A stretch of 24,649 nucleotides of DNA from the IMG/VR virus record IMGVR_UViG_3300009514_000087, positions 1 to 24,649 of that record; one strand, written 5' to 3'. The notes beneath the pieces are model-generated. The model ran no database searches, was not told the origin of the DNA, and saw nothing but the letters and a program-made list of their open reading frames with translations. The translations under genes were made by a program, and so were the position numbers. Below are positions 8,490 through 15,167 of this stretch, piece by piece (positions within the stretch are counted from its first letter, which is position 1; each line of letters opens with the position of its first letter). The DNA comes from a virus.

Positions 8490-9377
8490 TTAGTCACCTA
8501 TTATTGTTGCTTTCCGACTTCCACCTAGACCAGTTACGCCTTGGTTAAGTCTTAACGTCAAACACTTAGAAGCCCCACCTGACTTCATAAATTCGCTCAT
8601 CTCAACTTCAATAACATCAAACCCATACTGAGTAAGCATGTCTTTTGTTGCTGGGCATCTAGTGGGCATAATCACGTAGTCTCGCAAGACAATCGCATTG
8701 CAAGCAAAGTTTTTAGCTTCGGCCTCAGGTACTGGAAGTACATGGTGATTCCGAAGAAGTATTGCTTTAGATGAGTCAGAGAAGGCAGGAAGGTAGGCCA
8801 TTACGAGCGTATCTCTAAGAGGGCAGAAGCAAGTATCAAGATGATAGAATCGCTCGTCACAAAGATGAAGTCCGTAGACTTGACAATCTATAACGGATTG
8901 CAGTAGCTTCGGCACTTCTGGAGATGTTCTGAACCCAAAACCGCAATAAACTGCGGGGCTTTGCCTTCTAAGGGGATTGAATACTTCGTTGGCCACCAGA
9001 GTGTCGCCGCCCCCTTCGTATGGATAATTAACCATGTGGATTTTTTTGAAGTAGGGGTTGCCATTCTGGCCGCAGAAATTCCTTATCGATTTGAGCCAGT
9101 GTTCTTCCTCAACTTGCCGTTCTGGGAACTTGAAGGTAGAGACAATAAAGTTGTCATCCCAAGCAAACCCAGCATTCGCTGCGAAAACTCCATCTGGATG
9201 TGGTACGTCAAACTCAAAGACTTCTGCATTCAACTTGAGAAGCACATCCTTAAGGTTTCGCCATTGCGTTAAAGCGGCTTTATTGGTTACGCTTTTTTCT
9301 TCTGGGTGCATCCATGGGTTGATACGATAGGTTACATCGAAGTGCTCTGCCGACGACATCAGGATGTGTTCATTCAT
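8490..9377 (-). CDS. DDAH/amidinotransferase-like (guanidino-group-modifying) enzyme
   Basis: 295 residues of the arginine deiminase-amidinotransferase superfamily, a five-bladed propeller fold that attacks guanidino groups through a Cys thioester-like intermediate. Visible landmarks: INPWMHP at 19-25; HPDGVFAANAGF at 60-71 with Asp62; EGGGD at 121-125, giving the acidic residue Glu121; YHLDTCFCPL at 178-187 with catalytic His179; and SGGASKCLTLRL at 266-277 with nucleophile Cys272. The Glu/His/Cys arrangement fits dimethylarginine dimethylaminohydrolase or related enzymes. Substrates could be methylarginine, arginine, agmatine or another guanidine; sequence alone does not decide. The ATG overlaps the previous stop by 4 nt (ATGA). 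It is an unusual accessory metabolic gene for a phage. It could modify host arginine pools or a guanidinylated compound. Confidence 0.8.
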   Translation of the reverse strand: MNEHILMSSAEHFDVTYRINPWMHPEEKSVTNKAALTQWRNLKDVLLKLNAEVFEFDVPHPDGVFAANAGFAWDDNFIVSTFKFPERQVEEEHWLKSIRNFCGQNGNPYFKKIHMVNYPYEGGGDTLVANEVFNPLRRQSPAVYCGFGFRTSPEVPKLLQSVIDCQVYGLHLCDERFYHLDTCFCPLRDTLVMAYLPAFSDSSKAILLRNHHVLPVPEAEAKNFACNAIVLRDYVIMPTRCPATKDMLTQYGFDVIEVEMSEFMKSGGASKCLTLRLNQGVTGLGGSRKATIIGD

Positions 9378-9640
9378 ACATCAAGACCTTTGAGGATTTC
9401 CCCTGCTTCTTCAGGTTTACGTTGTTTGATTGCTGCGGCCAGTCGGCCTCGGTTCTTATACTTATCCCGAGTCGAGTATGTCACCATTAACCAGGAAACA
9501 AGGATTTGGATAGGAGCCTCCTGGGGGTCGATCTTAGCCATGATCTTGTCGATGGTTTCAAAGTGGCCAGCGTATGCGAGATTATCGAATAGGTCGATTA
9601 CTAGTCTGGCTTGGTCTCTCTCGCTTATCAGATGATGCAT
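9374..9640 (-). CDS. Unknown small helical protein, probable frameshifted N-terminus
   Basis: Not recognised. Only the frame from about 9660 downward looks coding: HHLISERDQARLVIDLFDNL, then AGHFETIDKIMAKIDP and QILVSWLMVTYSTRDKYKNR, ending in an EEAGEILKGL helix. The ATG at 9640 has no well-spaced ribosome-binding site, and a GTG at 9697 has none either. A GTG at 9719 does have GGAG at ideal spacing and shares the upstream stop (TAGTG). It opens the other frame, whose first 19 codons read VIDKNTLREIESNIKLFLS. Joining the two needs a +1 shift near 9660. All-helical and acidic/basic mixed, with no Cys. The ATGA junction couples it to the DDAH-like gene. Confidence 0.65.
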   Translation of the reverse strand: MHHLISERDQARLVIDLFDNLAYAGHFETIDKIMAKIDPQEAPIQILVSWLMVTYSTRDKYKNRGRLAAAIKQRKPEEAGEILKGLDV

Positions 9641-9719
9641 TTTGATGCTTGTTTTTCCTACAAGAAAGGAAGAGTTTGATGTTACTCTCAATTTCACGCA
9701 AGGTATTTTTGTCGATCAC
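9641..9719 (-). other. Upstream frame of the preceding gene (candidate frameshift segment)
   Basis: GTG 9719 preceded by GGAG opens a frame that would end at a TAA near 9582 (45 codons). Its first half resembles a normal N-terminus (LREIESNIKLFLS) and its second half is low-quality, basic and polar. The natural reading is that translation starts here and passes into the downstream frame by +1. The alternatives are a sequencing or assembly indel, or a tiny separate leader peptide. Confidence 0.4.
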
Positions 9720-10015
9720 TAGAGGTCTCCTATTTGCCCGCTACCTCTCTCATCGTCAACCTTATAGATGTAATTTACTAAATCGATGAGATTTCTGTCA
9801 GGATTACTTCTCATGAAGCCAATGATGTCATTGATATAAGGTCGTAACTCGGCATAGTTCCCGAGCTTTTGTTCCAATTCTGGCTGTTCTCTAATTCTTG
9901 AAGCCAATACAGATTCAGCATCCGAACTTTTTGCCCCTAAGGCATCGAGGACGATGTCTTTTGCCTCAATTCGGTCGATAGTTAGTTCTAGCCAGTTTTT
10001 GAATTCAAGTTTCAT
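9719..10015 (-). CDS. Unknown helical protein, 98 aa
   Basis: Not recognised. The start is ATG 10015, with AAGGTG 6 nt upstream. An earlier in-frame start at 10075 would extend into the divergent promoter region and is rejected. Mostly helix-forming residues: EFKNWLELTIDRIEAKDIVL, SDAESVLASRIREQPELEQK, then YINDIIGFMRSNPDRNLIDL. No Cys, Trp only in the first helix. It ends with a GSGQIGDL tail. First gene of the minus operon leading to the DDAH-like enzyme. Confidence 0.75.
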   Translation of the reverse strand: MKLEFKNWLELTIDRIEAKDIVLDALGAKSSDAESVLASRIREQPELEQKLGNYAELRPYINDIIGFMRSNPDRNLIDLVNYIYKVDDERGSGQIGDL

Positions 10016-10027
10016 ACTATGCACCTT

Positions 10028-10040
10028 AGATATAGATACG
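10028..10040 (+). promoter_or_regulatory. Candidate late promoter for the gene at 10063
   Basis: AGATATAGATACG lies 22 nt before ATG 10063. It shares the AGATACGT core with 1605-1615 and 24308-24314. It also argues against the upstream GTG at 10042, because a transcript from here would begin close to or after that codon. Confidence 0.4.
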
Positions 10041-10062
10041 TGTGAAAATTGGAAATTCTCAA

Positions 10063-10866
10063 ATGAAACGACCAAACACCAATGACTTCAGGGACTTTTT
10101 TGAGGGACAATATGCCAACTTCGGGCTCGATGACCAAGAGAAAAGGGCGAAAGAGCCATATATGTCTGAACTCGACCGCGATCAACCCGTCAAAATGACC
10201 GAGGTAAAGACGATCACGGATACCCTCAAAGAGCATCAGATTGGAGATAAACTATCCTATTCTCCCTTTATCGACGAAGTGCGATGGGGAGTTGGGGCCG
10301 GAGCCCTCCGCTGTGGAGTTCAGCCTGATATGCACTTGCAGCTTGACCGACTAGGGATCGACCTGCAAGGAGAGCCTGTTTGGATCACCAAGAGACTCTA
10401 TCTTCTCTCCCGCGAAGGTTACGGCGGACATGAATCCGTCGTAGTTGAGGAGGTGCTCGACGAGTTAGATGAAATCAACAACACAGCTATCGACAGTCCT
10501 AAGTCAACATTTGAAGACTTGAAATACATGGTTCATTCTATGGCCTATCGGATGAGAGCTACGGCCAGGGACATATTCCTTTTCAATGGAATCAATAAGC
10601 TCAACGAAAATGAGTATATCATCCGCTTTGGCGTTCGAGGGCAAGGTGTTGCCGCCCCCGATCAAAGTCGCGTCCTTGAAAACCATACAATCGTTGGATT
10701 TACGCCAGACTCTGGCCGCATCCATTTGATCAACCGTAATGTCGAATCAAGTATCGGACGAATGGAATGGTTGATACGGCCAGCCGACACGAATGTTTAT
10801 TTCTTCCCAACGCAATCCATAGATGAGATGATTGCGATTATGGGCACAACAATGAAATACTACTAG
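10063..10866 (+). CDS. Unknown protein, 267 aa (possible phage structural or assembly protein)
   Basis: Not recognised. I chose ATG 10063 because a GTG at 10042 lies inside the promoter-like box and has no ribosome-binding site. The ATG itself has only a weak GGA. The protein begins with a polar segment (MKRPNTNDFRDFFEGQYANF). A mixed domain follows (FIDEVRWGVGAGALRCGVQP, then WITKRLYLLSREGYGGHES), then a helix with VVEEVLDELDEIN, a KYMVHSMAYRMRATARDIFLF segment, and a C-terminal half of strands (YIIRFGVRGQGVAAP, MEWLIRPADTNVYFFP). It has one Cys and no signal peptide. It stands alone on the plus strand between two minus operons under its own late-type promoter, which suits a virion component. 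Inference only. Confidence 0.75.
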   Translation: MKRPNTNDFRDFFEGQYANFGLDDQEKRAKEPYMSELDRDQPVKMTEVKTITDTLKEHQIGDKLSYSPFIDEVRWGVGAGALRCGVQPDMHLQLDRLGIDLQGEPVWITKRLYLLSREGYGGHESVVVEEVLDELDEINNTAIDSPKSTFEDLKYMVHSMAYRMRATARDIFLFNGINKLNENEYIIRFGVRGQGVAAPDQSRVLENHTIVGFTPDSGRIHLINRNVESSIGRMEWLIRPADTNVYFFPTQSIDEMIAIMGTTMKYY

Positions 10867-11210
10867 AGCACAAAAAAGAGCGACAAGTCCTTGAAGTGGT
10901 CAGGCTCGGGTTTTTCATTAAGTAATCTTTCGATTAGTTCAATATCGAAAAATGAATTCCTAGTGTAAATCAAGGATGCATTTATTTCATCTTTTTTTGC
11001 TAGCTTGATTATCTTCCGCCCAAAAAAATCACGATATTCAAGGTGAGTAAAACGGACAGGAGCGGTTTCATCTAGCCATTTTGGAATCTTAAAGACATAG
11101 CCAGTTACTTTTTTGGATTTTCTGCCTATGTGTTTTTTACCGAATTCGGAATAATACTCCGTTCGTCCACCCATCATTTGACTAGTGTAAGCAACCAATC
11201 TAACTAGCAT
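10863..11210 (-). CDS. Unknown basic protein, 115 aa
   Basis: Not recognised. The ATG lies 1 nt after the stop of the zinc-ribbon gene, with AGGGA about 8 nt upstream. Strongly basic in the first two-thirds (GKKHIGRKSKKVTGYVFKIP, then GRKIIKLAKKDE), with a C-terminal acidic helix (DIELIERLLNEKPEPDHFKD). It could bind nucleic acid, but no motif proves it. Its stop codon interlocks with that of the convergent plus gene: both use the palindrome CTAG at 10863-10866. Confidence 0.7.
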   Translation of the reverse strand: MLVRLVAYTSQMMGGRTEYYSEFGKKHIGRKSKKVTGYVFKIPKWLDETAPVRFTHLEYRDFFGRKIIKLAKKDEINASLIYTRNSFFDIELIERLLNEKPEPDHFKDLSLFFVL

Positions 11211-11211
11211 T

Positions 11212-11574
11212 TCACACGTCCCTAAAGGCTCTATATGGAAGTTGAGGCCACCATTCTTGATAGCGATAAAGATGATAGGTAGCGGGAATCATTTTTTCTA
11301 GCTCGTTACAGAGATCAGAACTATGGGAATTGTAAGCCATCTTGTAGAGCCTAATAAGTGACTCAAGCGAAAGCTCCGGATTGGATTGTCCTTCCGCACA
11401 AGGAGCAGTGTCGAGATCGTACTCGGAAAATTCAGGCAACAAATCATCAACCCAAAACTTCATTCTGCACTTCCAGCAGATCGTCACTTCGATTTCCAAT
11501 ACCGGCCCAACTTCCTCACCAATATACACCCAGTTTGTAGCTCGACATACCGGGCAAGAAGGATTAACCCACAT
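11212..11574 (-). CDS. Unknown zinc-ribbon protein, 120 aa
   Basis: Two CxxC knuckles at residues 7-10 (CPVC) and 33-36 (CWKC), separated by a strand-turn-strand (NWVYIGEEVGPVLEIEVTI), form a likely zinc ribbon. The rest is acidic then helical (LSLESLIRLYKMAYN, SSDLCNELEKMIPATYHLYR), ending in a Trp/Tyr-rich tail. The start ATG 11574 has AGGTG 5 nt away and lies 8 nt after the upstream stop. Zinc ribbons of this kind occur in transcription or nucleic-acid-binding proteins and in enzymes; the role here is unknown. Confidence 0.75.
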   Translation of the reverse strand: MWVNPSCPVCRATNWVYIGEEVGPVLEIEVTICWKCRMKFWVDDLLPEFSEYDLDTAPCAEGQSNPELSLESLIRLYKMAYNSHSSDLCNELEKMIPATYHLYRYQEWWPQLPYRAFRDV

Positions 11575-11582
11575 AAGAGCAC

Positions 11583-12290
11583 CTATTCAAATTCATGACT
11601 GAATTCTTGCCTAAAATACGCTTCGACTTCGGGTGTGATCGCTGGACGGTAAAGTTCGGTATCGATGAAGAAAAAAGCATCCGTGAGCAAGTTTTTTTCG
11701 GTAAGCCATTCCTTAAGCATCGGCGACAGCAAAACGTAATATCCACATACTTGTTGTGTTGCTACCCATCTAATTAAACTACGGCCCTTGAGTGCCTTTT
11801 GTACGTTTTCATTGTTGAGTACCTTTAGCTGTTTTTGTAGGAATGCCTTTGTTTCGTCTAGCCTTACTTTCACCTTTTCCCACGAGATGGGCTTTAGTTG
11901 ATTCTCAACGCTCTTTTCTTTTTCGAGCTTCTCATATCTTCGTTTCCAGACCAACCATCGCCGCCACGCTTTTTCGCCGACTAGGATGTTTGGTTGAATC
12001 AGTGGAATCTCACCTGTCTTCTTTCCAATATCTCGCATAACATCCATTTGTGCTTGAATATACATGCGATATTCATACAATTCCAATTTCCCTCGCAGAT
12101 TCATCAGAAGGGTATGACAATACCGGAAGGTGGTACATTTCCGAGGATCACCTTTAGGCATACGAATATGGAAGTATTCAGGGAAATTCTTTTTGGCGTA
12201 CTCTTGATACAATAACATCAACTTGAAGGCGATAGCTTCATCATTGCTCATGTTGTAGTCAAGGATTAACTCAAGTTCACGTTCGAACAC
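11583..12290 (-). CDS. Unknown basic helical protein, 235 aa
   Basis: Not recognised. It begins with GTG 12290 because AGGAG sits exactly 6 nt upstream. Mostly helical and rich in Lys, Arg, Trp and Tyr (MNLRGKLELYEYRMYIQAQM, AWRRWLVWKRRYEKLEKEK). The central Lys/Glu stretch at about 118-165 could be a coiled coil. N-terminal part: RELELILDYNMSNDEAIAFK. No catalytic motif or Cys pair. First gene of the three-gene minus operon and divergent from the DNA polymerase across a structured non-coding gap. The codons for GRSLI (11772-11786) are perfectly complementary to a piece of the RNA candidate in that gap. Confidence 0.75.
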   Translation of the reverse strand: MFERELELILDYNMSNDEAIAFKLMLLYQEYAKKNFPEYFHIRMPKGDPRKCTTFRYCHTLLMNLRGKLELYEYRMYIQAQMDVMRDIGKKTGEIPLIQPNILVGEKAWRRWLVWKRRYEKLEKEKSVENQLKPISWEKVKVRLDETKAFLQKQLKVLNNENVQKALKGRSLIRWVATQQVCGYYVLLSPMLKEWLTEKNLLTDAFFFIDTELYRPAITPEVEAYFRQEFSHEFE

Positions 12291-12758
12291 TATGGTCTCC
12301 TCACTCTATGTATCGACTCAATTGACTAAAGCAATACAGGAGAAATCTCCGATACTAATACTAACTCCTTTGAACTCCTATTAACTACAAATCTTGGGTG
12401 GGAACACCTTACATTCCCTTAGTAACTTCGGCCAGTACCCGCTAAAGTGCTATTGAACAAAACCTAGTGACATGAGTCTCCTCTCATGGGTCCGTGGGAA
12501 TCAGTAATCCACATCACTAGTAACCGAGGTATCCTCTCTCTATGTAAAGTGCCAGGACGGGGAGAAGGTTAGTAGGTAAGAATAGGTGCAATTAAACTAC
12601 GGCCAGTGACTAGTAAGTAAACCATAAGGAATACAAGACTGGTCACATTAAAGGACTCACCTCTCTAGTCCTGGCGACTGGGTACGCACTTAGGTTACTC
12701 TCTAGTGTTTTTTGTGTTTGTTCAACGTTAAAGTGATGCTTTTGTCGATCATCATGGT
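12291..12758. other. 468-nt non-coding divergent gap with many inverted repeats
   Basis: No credible gene on either strand. Short CTAGT/TCTC-rich elements recur (CTAGT five times between 12465 and 12707, CGGCCAGT twice). Hairpins: GGAG-AAAT-CTCC (12339-12350), and CATGAG/CTCATG with a 6-nt loop (12471-12488). A nested fold follows (separate entry). On the minus strand the leader of the gene at 12290 contains TCGATACATAG, a possible promoter. The gap could be a regulatory RNA locus, a replication origin beside the polymerase gene, or both. I saw no tRNA and no credible group I intron core. Confidence 0.6.
12515..12713 (+). ncRNA. Candidate structured RNA ending in a U-tract
   Basis: Three nested stems can be read by eye. 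Outer: CACTAGTAACC (12515-12525) with GGTTACT-CTCT-AGTG (12693-12707), 11 bp with a 4-nt bulge. Middle: CCAGGAC (12552-12558) with GTCCTGG (12668-12674). Inner: GTGACTAGT (12606-12614) with ACTGGTCAC (12638-12646), 9 bp with one G-U. Six Ts follow the outer stem at once (12708-12713), as at an intrinsic terminator, so the RNA would lie on the plus strand. The unpaired linker before the inner stem contains AATTAAACTACGGCC (12590-12604), complementary to the mRNA of the gene at 11583-12290. The 5' end and promoter are not located. Confidence 0.5.
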
Positions 12759-14153
12759 ATGGACGACGTAAACGCCAAGTTTCACCAACTCGCTGCTTCA
12801 GGTGAACCGCTTTACTTCCGGTGTGAGCCGGATATTCTTGACTTCACGCAAGAATACGAAGGTAAGCTGTTGGTGTCGAATAGTAATGAAACGCTTGAAT
12901 TTTCATTTGGTGATGATCGTCGTGATCGTAACATACTGAGTGCCTATACTATGATCGTTAATTCGATCTTAGGTGATGGAACGTTTACCATCACATGGGA
13001 TATCAAGAGGTTATTCAGTTATCTCTTTTTTCGAACTCATCGACGTAATTTGCCGTTGGGGTCTATTTTTGACCTAAAATACGCAGAGCGGTTCATGGGG
13101 CAGGATGCGGATCGTCGGAGACAGAGGCCACCGAACTACGAAGAGGCTGTTCGGCGTTTCAAGTTCATTCAGAGTCCTTCTGTTTATCGGATTAACCGCG
13201 AACTTTATTTACCCTTAGCGATCAAAGTGCTGCCAATTCTTGAAACGAGAGGGCTTCATTTTGAACGGGATGAGGCATTTCATGCCGAAACTCTGTATGT
13301 TTCCTACGACATTGAAGCTCAGGTCAATGGTCGGTTATCGAGTACAAAGCCCAACGATAATTTTCTAGTTGCACACAATTTGAGTCCAGAGATCAAGCGA
13401 CGCCTGGTTCCTCGTCAAGAGGTGAGCAAGCAGATCGATGTATCGAAATTACCTAGCTCGAAACGGTTTGTGCTATTGGATTTCAAGCACATGGAAGTGT
13501 CGCTTATTCAATGGCTCACAAAGGACGAGACCCTAACCGAGATGCTCGGCAAGGATGTTTATAGTGAAATCTATACGGCCTTGACTGACGGCATTTGCGA
13601 TTCACCAAAGAAGCGTGACTTCGCCAAGAAGGTGTTTCTATCTGTGATTTTCGGGCTAGGTGTCGGGAATCTGTCGAAAGACCTAAAGCTACCGCCGAAA
13701 ACTGCCGAAATAGTAATGGGTCGGCTGAAAGCCAAATTTTCGACCGCTATGGCGTGGCTGCAAGCTAAACAGGATGATCTGGCCGCAGACTCTATTGCGA
13801 TTGATAGCTTTGGTCGCCGCCGCGAAATCCTACCAGACAAGGCTTACCTCCGAAGGAACTTCGAGGTACAAGCTCCCTCTGCCGTGATTTGTTTGTTGAA
13901 GTTGGTGGAGTTATTTGATGCTCCGTTATCTCCCGATTCCAACGACCCAAAGCGGAAACGATCTCTCGCGGATCATCTGCTTTTGAATATTCATGATGCT
14001 TACGTTTTGGAGGCTACTTCCGACCAAATGAAAGAGGTAGTGTCCAAAGCAAAGGAAGTTCTGGAGTCACCGATTAAGTGGTGTCCAGGTTTACAACTGA
14101 AGGTCTCGATAAGTGTTGGCGAACGTTTAACCGACATGAAGAAGATTCTGTGA
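12759..14153 (+). CDS. polA: Compact family A DNA polymerase
   Basis: 464 residues. Polymerase landmarks: GRLSST at 191-196; motif A LLDFKHMEVS with Asp241; motif B at 286-299 (R286, K290, then L294 and F298 at the positions of E. coli Pol I Phe762 and Tyr766); GRRREI at 352-357; motif C IHDAY with His412-Asp413. The first about 150 residues (TITWDIKRLF, FDLKYAERFMG) keep the outline of a 3'-5' exonuclease domain but lack its metal-binding acids. Shorter than usual phage PolA (about 550-700 aa), so an exonuclease-dead or trimmed replicative enzyme. An in-frame stop lies at 12729, making ATG 12759 the first start. No ribosome-binding site is visible, unusual for this window. Leu at the 762 position is a subtype known from virioplankton PolA surveys. 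Confidence 0.9.
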   Translation: MDDVNAKFHQLAASGEPLYFRCEPDILDFTQEYEGKLLVSNSNETLEFSFGDDRRDRNILSAYTMIVNSILGDGTFTITWDIKRLFSYLFFRTHRRNLPLGSIFDLKYAERFMGQDADRRRQRPPNYEEAVRRFKFIQSPSVYRINRELYLPLAIKVLPILETRGLHFERDEAFHAETLYVSYDIEAQVNGRLSSTKPNDNFLVAHNLSPEIKRRLVPRQEVSKQIDVSKLPSSKRFVLLDFKHMEVSLIQWLTKDETLTEMLGKDVYSEIYTALTDGICDSPKKRDFAKKVFLSVIFGLGVGNLSKDLKLPPKTAEIVMGRLKAKFSTAMAWLQAKQDDLAADSIAIDSFGRRREILPDKAYLRRNFEVQAPSAVICLLKLVELFDAPLSPDSNDPKRKRSLADHLLLNIHDAYVLEATSDQMKEVVSKAKEVLESPIKWCPGLQLKVSISVGERLTDMKKIL

Positions 14154-14161
14154 GGTGACCA

Positions 14162-15094
14162 ATGAAGAAGTTCTTGCTGTTCCTGATCGCAACAAGTTTG
14201 GTTTCGGCGACATTCGCTGAAGACGCACCGAAAAAGAAGCGACGACCTTTCGCGGACCCAGATGTGGTTTGGGTTCCCGAACAGAAAGCCGAAGCTCCTC
14301 AAAAGAAGTCGAGTGTGAAGCCCGAGGCAGTGCCTGAGGCCCCTCCGCTTCTTCGCCGGCCCCAAAACCCGAATCTTCAAAAGGGAGGCTACAGCGGGAT
14401 GCTAGGGGCCTACACATGCAAGGAATGCCAGATTCATCCATATCCCTGTGATGCCCATCGTTACAACGGCTACGGTGGTGGCTGGGGCGGTTGGGGCGGA
14501 CACGGATGGGGCGGTTGGGGTGGACGATACAATCACGCCTCGACTGCTGCGGAAGGTTATTTGGAAGGTGCGGCCAGTGTGATTCGTGCTCAGGGCACAA
14601 AGAATCTTCTGGACTCGCGGGCTCGAATCAACAATGAGGAAGCTCGTCGTCGGAACTATTTGAATCACGGACTCGGGATTCAGTCTTATTTCGAAGGGCG
14701 AGCTTTGAATAAAGCCTACCGTGATGGCGAAAGAGCCCCTCCTATGACGCCTGAGGTTGCCGCGAAGCTCGCGAGGGATGGTTTGCCTGCAAGCCTGTCG
14801 GACGATCAGTTTAATCGTAAGACAGGGGCCATTGCTTGGCCCGATCTGCTCCTTGGTGACAGCTTTTCATATCATCGGCGAGCCTTGGGTGAGTTATTCG
14901 CTGCTCGTTCGAGTGGCGATTTCAATACAGGCGTTGGTTCAGTGAACTATCGCTACATAAAGCTTATTGGCGACGAAATGCAAGCCGTGCTCAAAGAACA
15001 GATGCAGGTTTTGAGTCCCAATGAATACTTGGTGGCGAAGAAATTCATTGACAGCCTGATTCATGAAGCTCGGTCTGACTCGCCATCCAAGTGA
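14162..15094 (+). CDS. Secreted Gly/Trp-rich protein of planctomycete type
   Basis: 310 residues with a signal peptide at 1-19 (MKKFLLFLIATSLVSATFA, cleavage before Glu-Asp). The mature start is very basic (KKKRRP), followed by a Pro/Lys linker, a Cys-rich bit (CKECQIHPYPC) and a Gly/Trp run of GGWGG units. From about 122 on it reads STAAEGYLEGAASVIRAQGT, EEARRRNYLNHGL, PEVAAKLARDGLPASLSDDQ and KTGAIAWPDLLLGDSF. I recognise this block as a family common in Planctomycetes (typically STAAEG..RG...VIR..G....S.AAIN.E.AR), of unknown function. GAGGTGACC precedes the ATG, 8 nt after the polymerase stop. A host-derived envelope protein is likely; roles such as surface modification or superinfection exclusion are speculation. 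Confidence 0.8.
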   Translation: MKKFLLFLIATSLVSATFAEDAPKKKRRPFADPDVVWVPEQKAEAPQKKSSVKPEAVPEAPPLLRRPQNPNLQKGGYSGMLGAYTCKECQIHPYPCDAHRYNGYGGGWGGWGGHGWGGWGGRYNHASTAAEGYLEGAASVIRAQGTKNLLDSRARINNEEARRRNYLNHGLGIQSYFEGRALNKAYRDGERAPPMTPEVAAKLARDGLPASLSDDQFNRKTGAIAWPDLLLGDSFSYHRRALGELFAARSSGDFNTGVGSVNYRYIKLIGDEMQAVLKEQMQVLSPNEYLVAKKFIDSLIHEARSDSPSK

Positions 15095-15124
15095 GATAGA
15101 ACGGGAGAACTTCGTGATCTTTGC

Positions 15125-15167
15125 GACCACCCCTGGACTCTTACTCCAGGGGTGGTCCTCTCTTTTA
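15125..15167 (+). terminator. Strong intrinsic terminator
   Basis: Perfect 13-bp stem GACCACCCCTGGA / TCCAGGGGTGGTC with a 7-nt loop, followed by CTCTCTTTT. It closes the polymerase-secreted protein transcript and lies just upstream of the next ribosome-binding site. Confidence 0.88.

Noticed and set aside
12291-12758. Group I intron splitting the polymerase gene
   Set aside because: There is no 5' exon on the plus strand upstream, the polymerase motifs are complete after 12759, and I saw no core P/Q/R/S elements.
13571-14600. Minus-strand frames opposite the polymerase and the Gly/Trp-rich gene
   Set aside because: No ribosome-binding site, composition mirrors the plus gene, and the plus frames carry recognised motifs.
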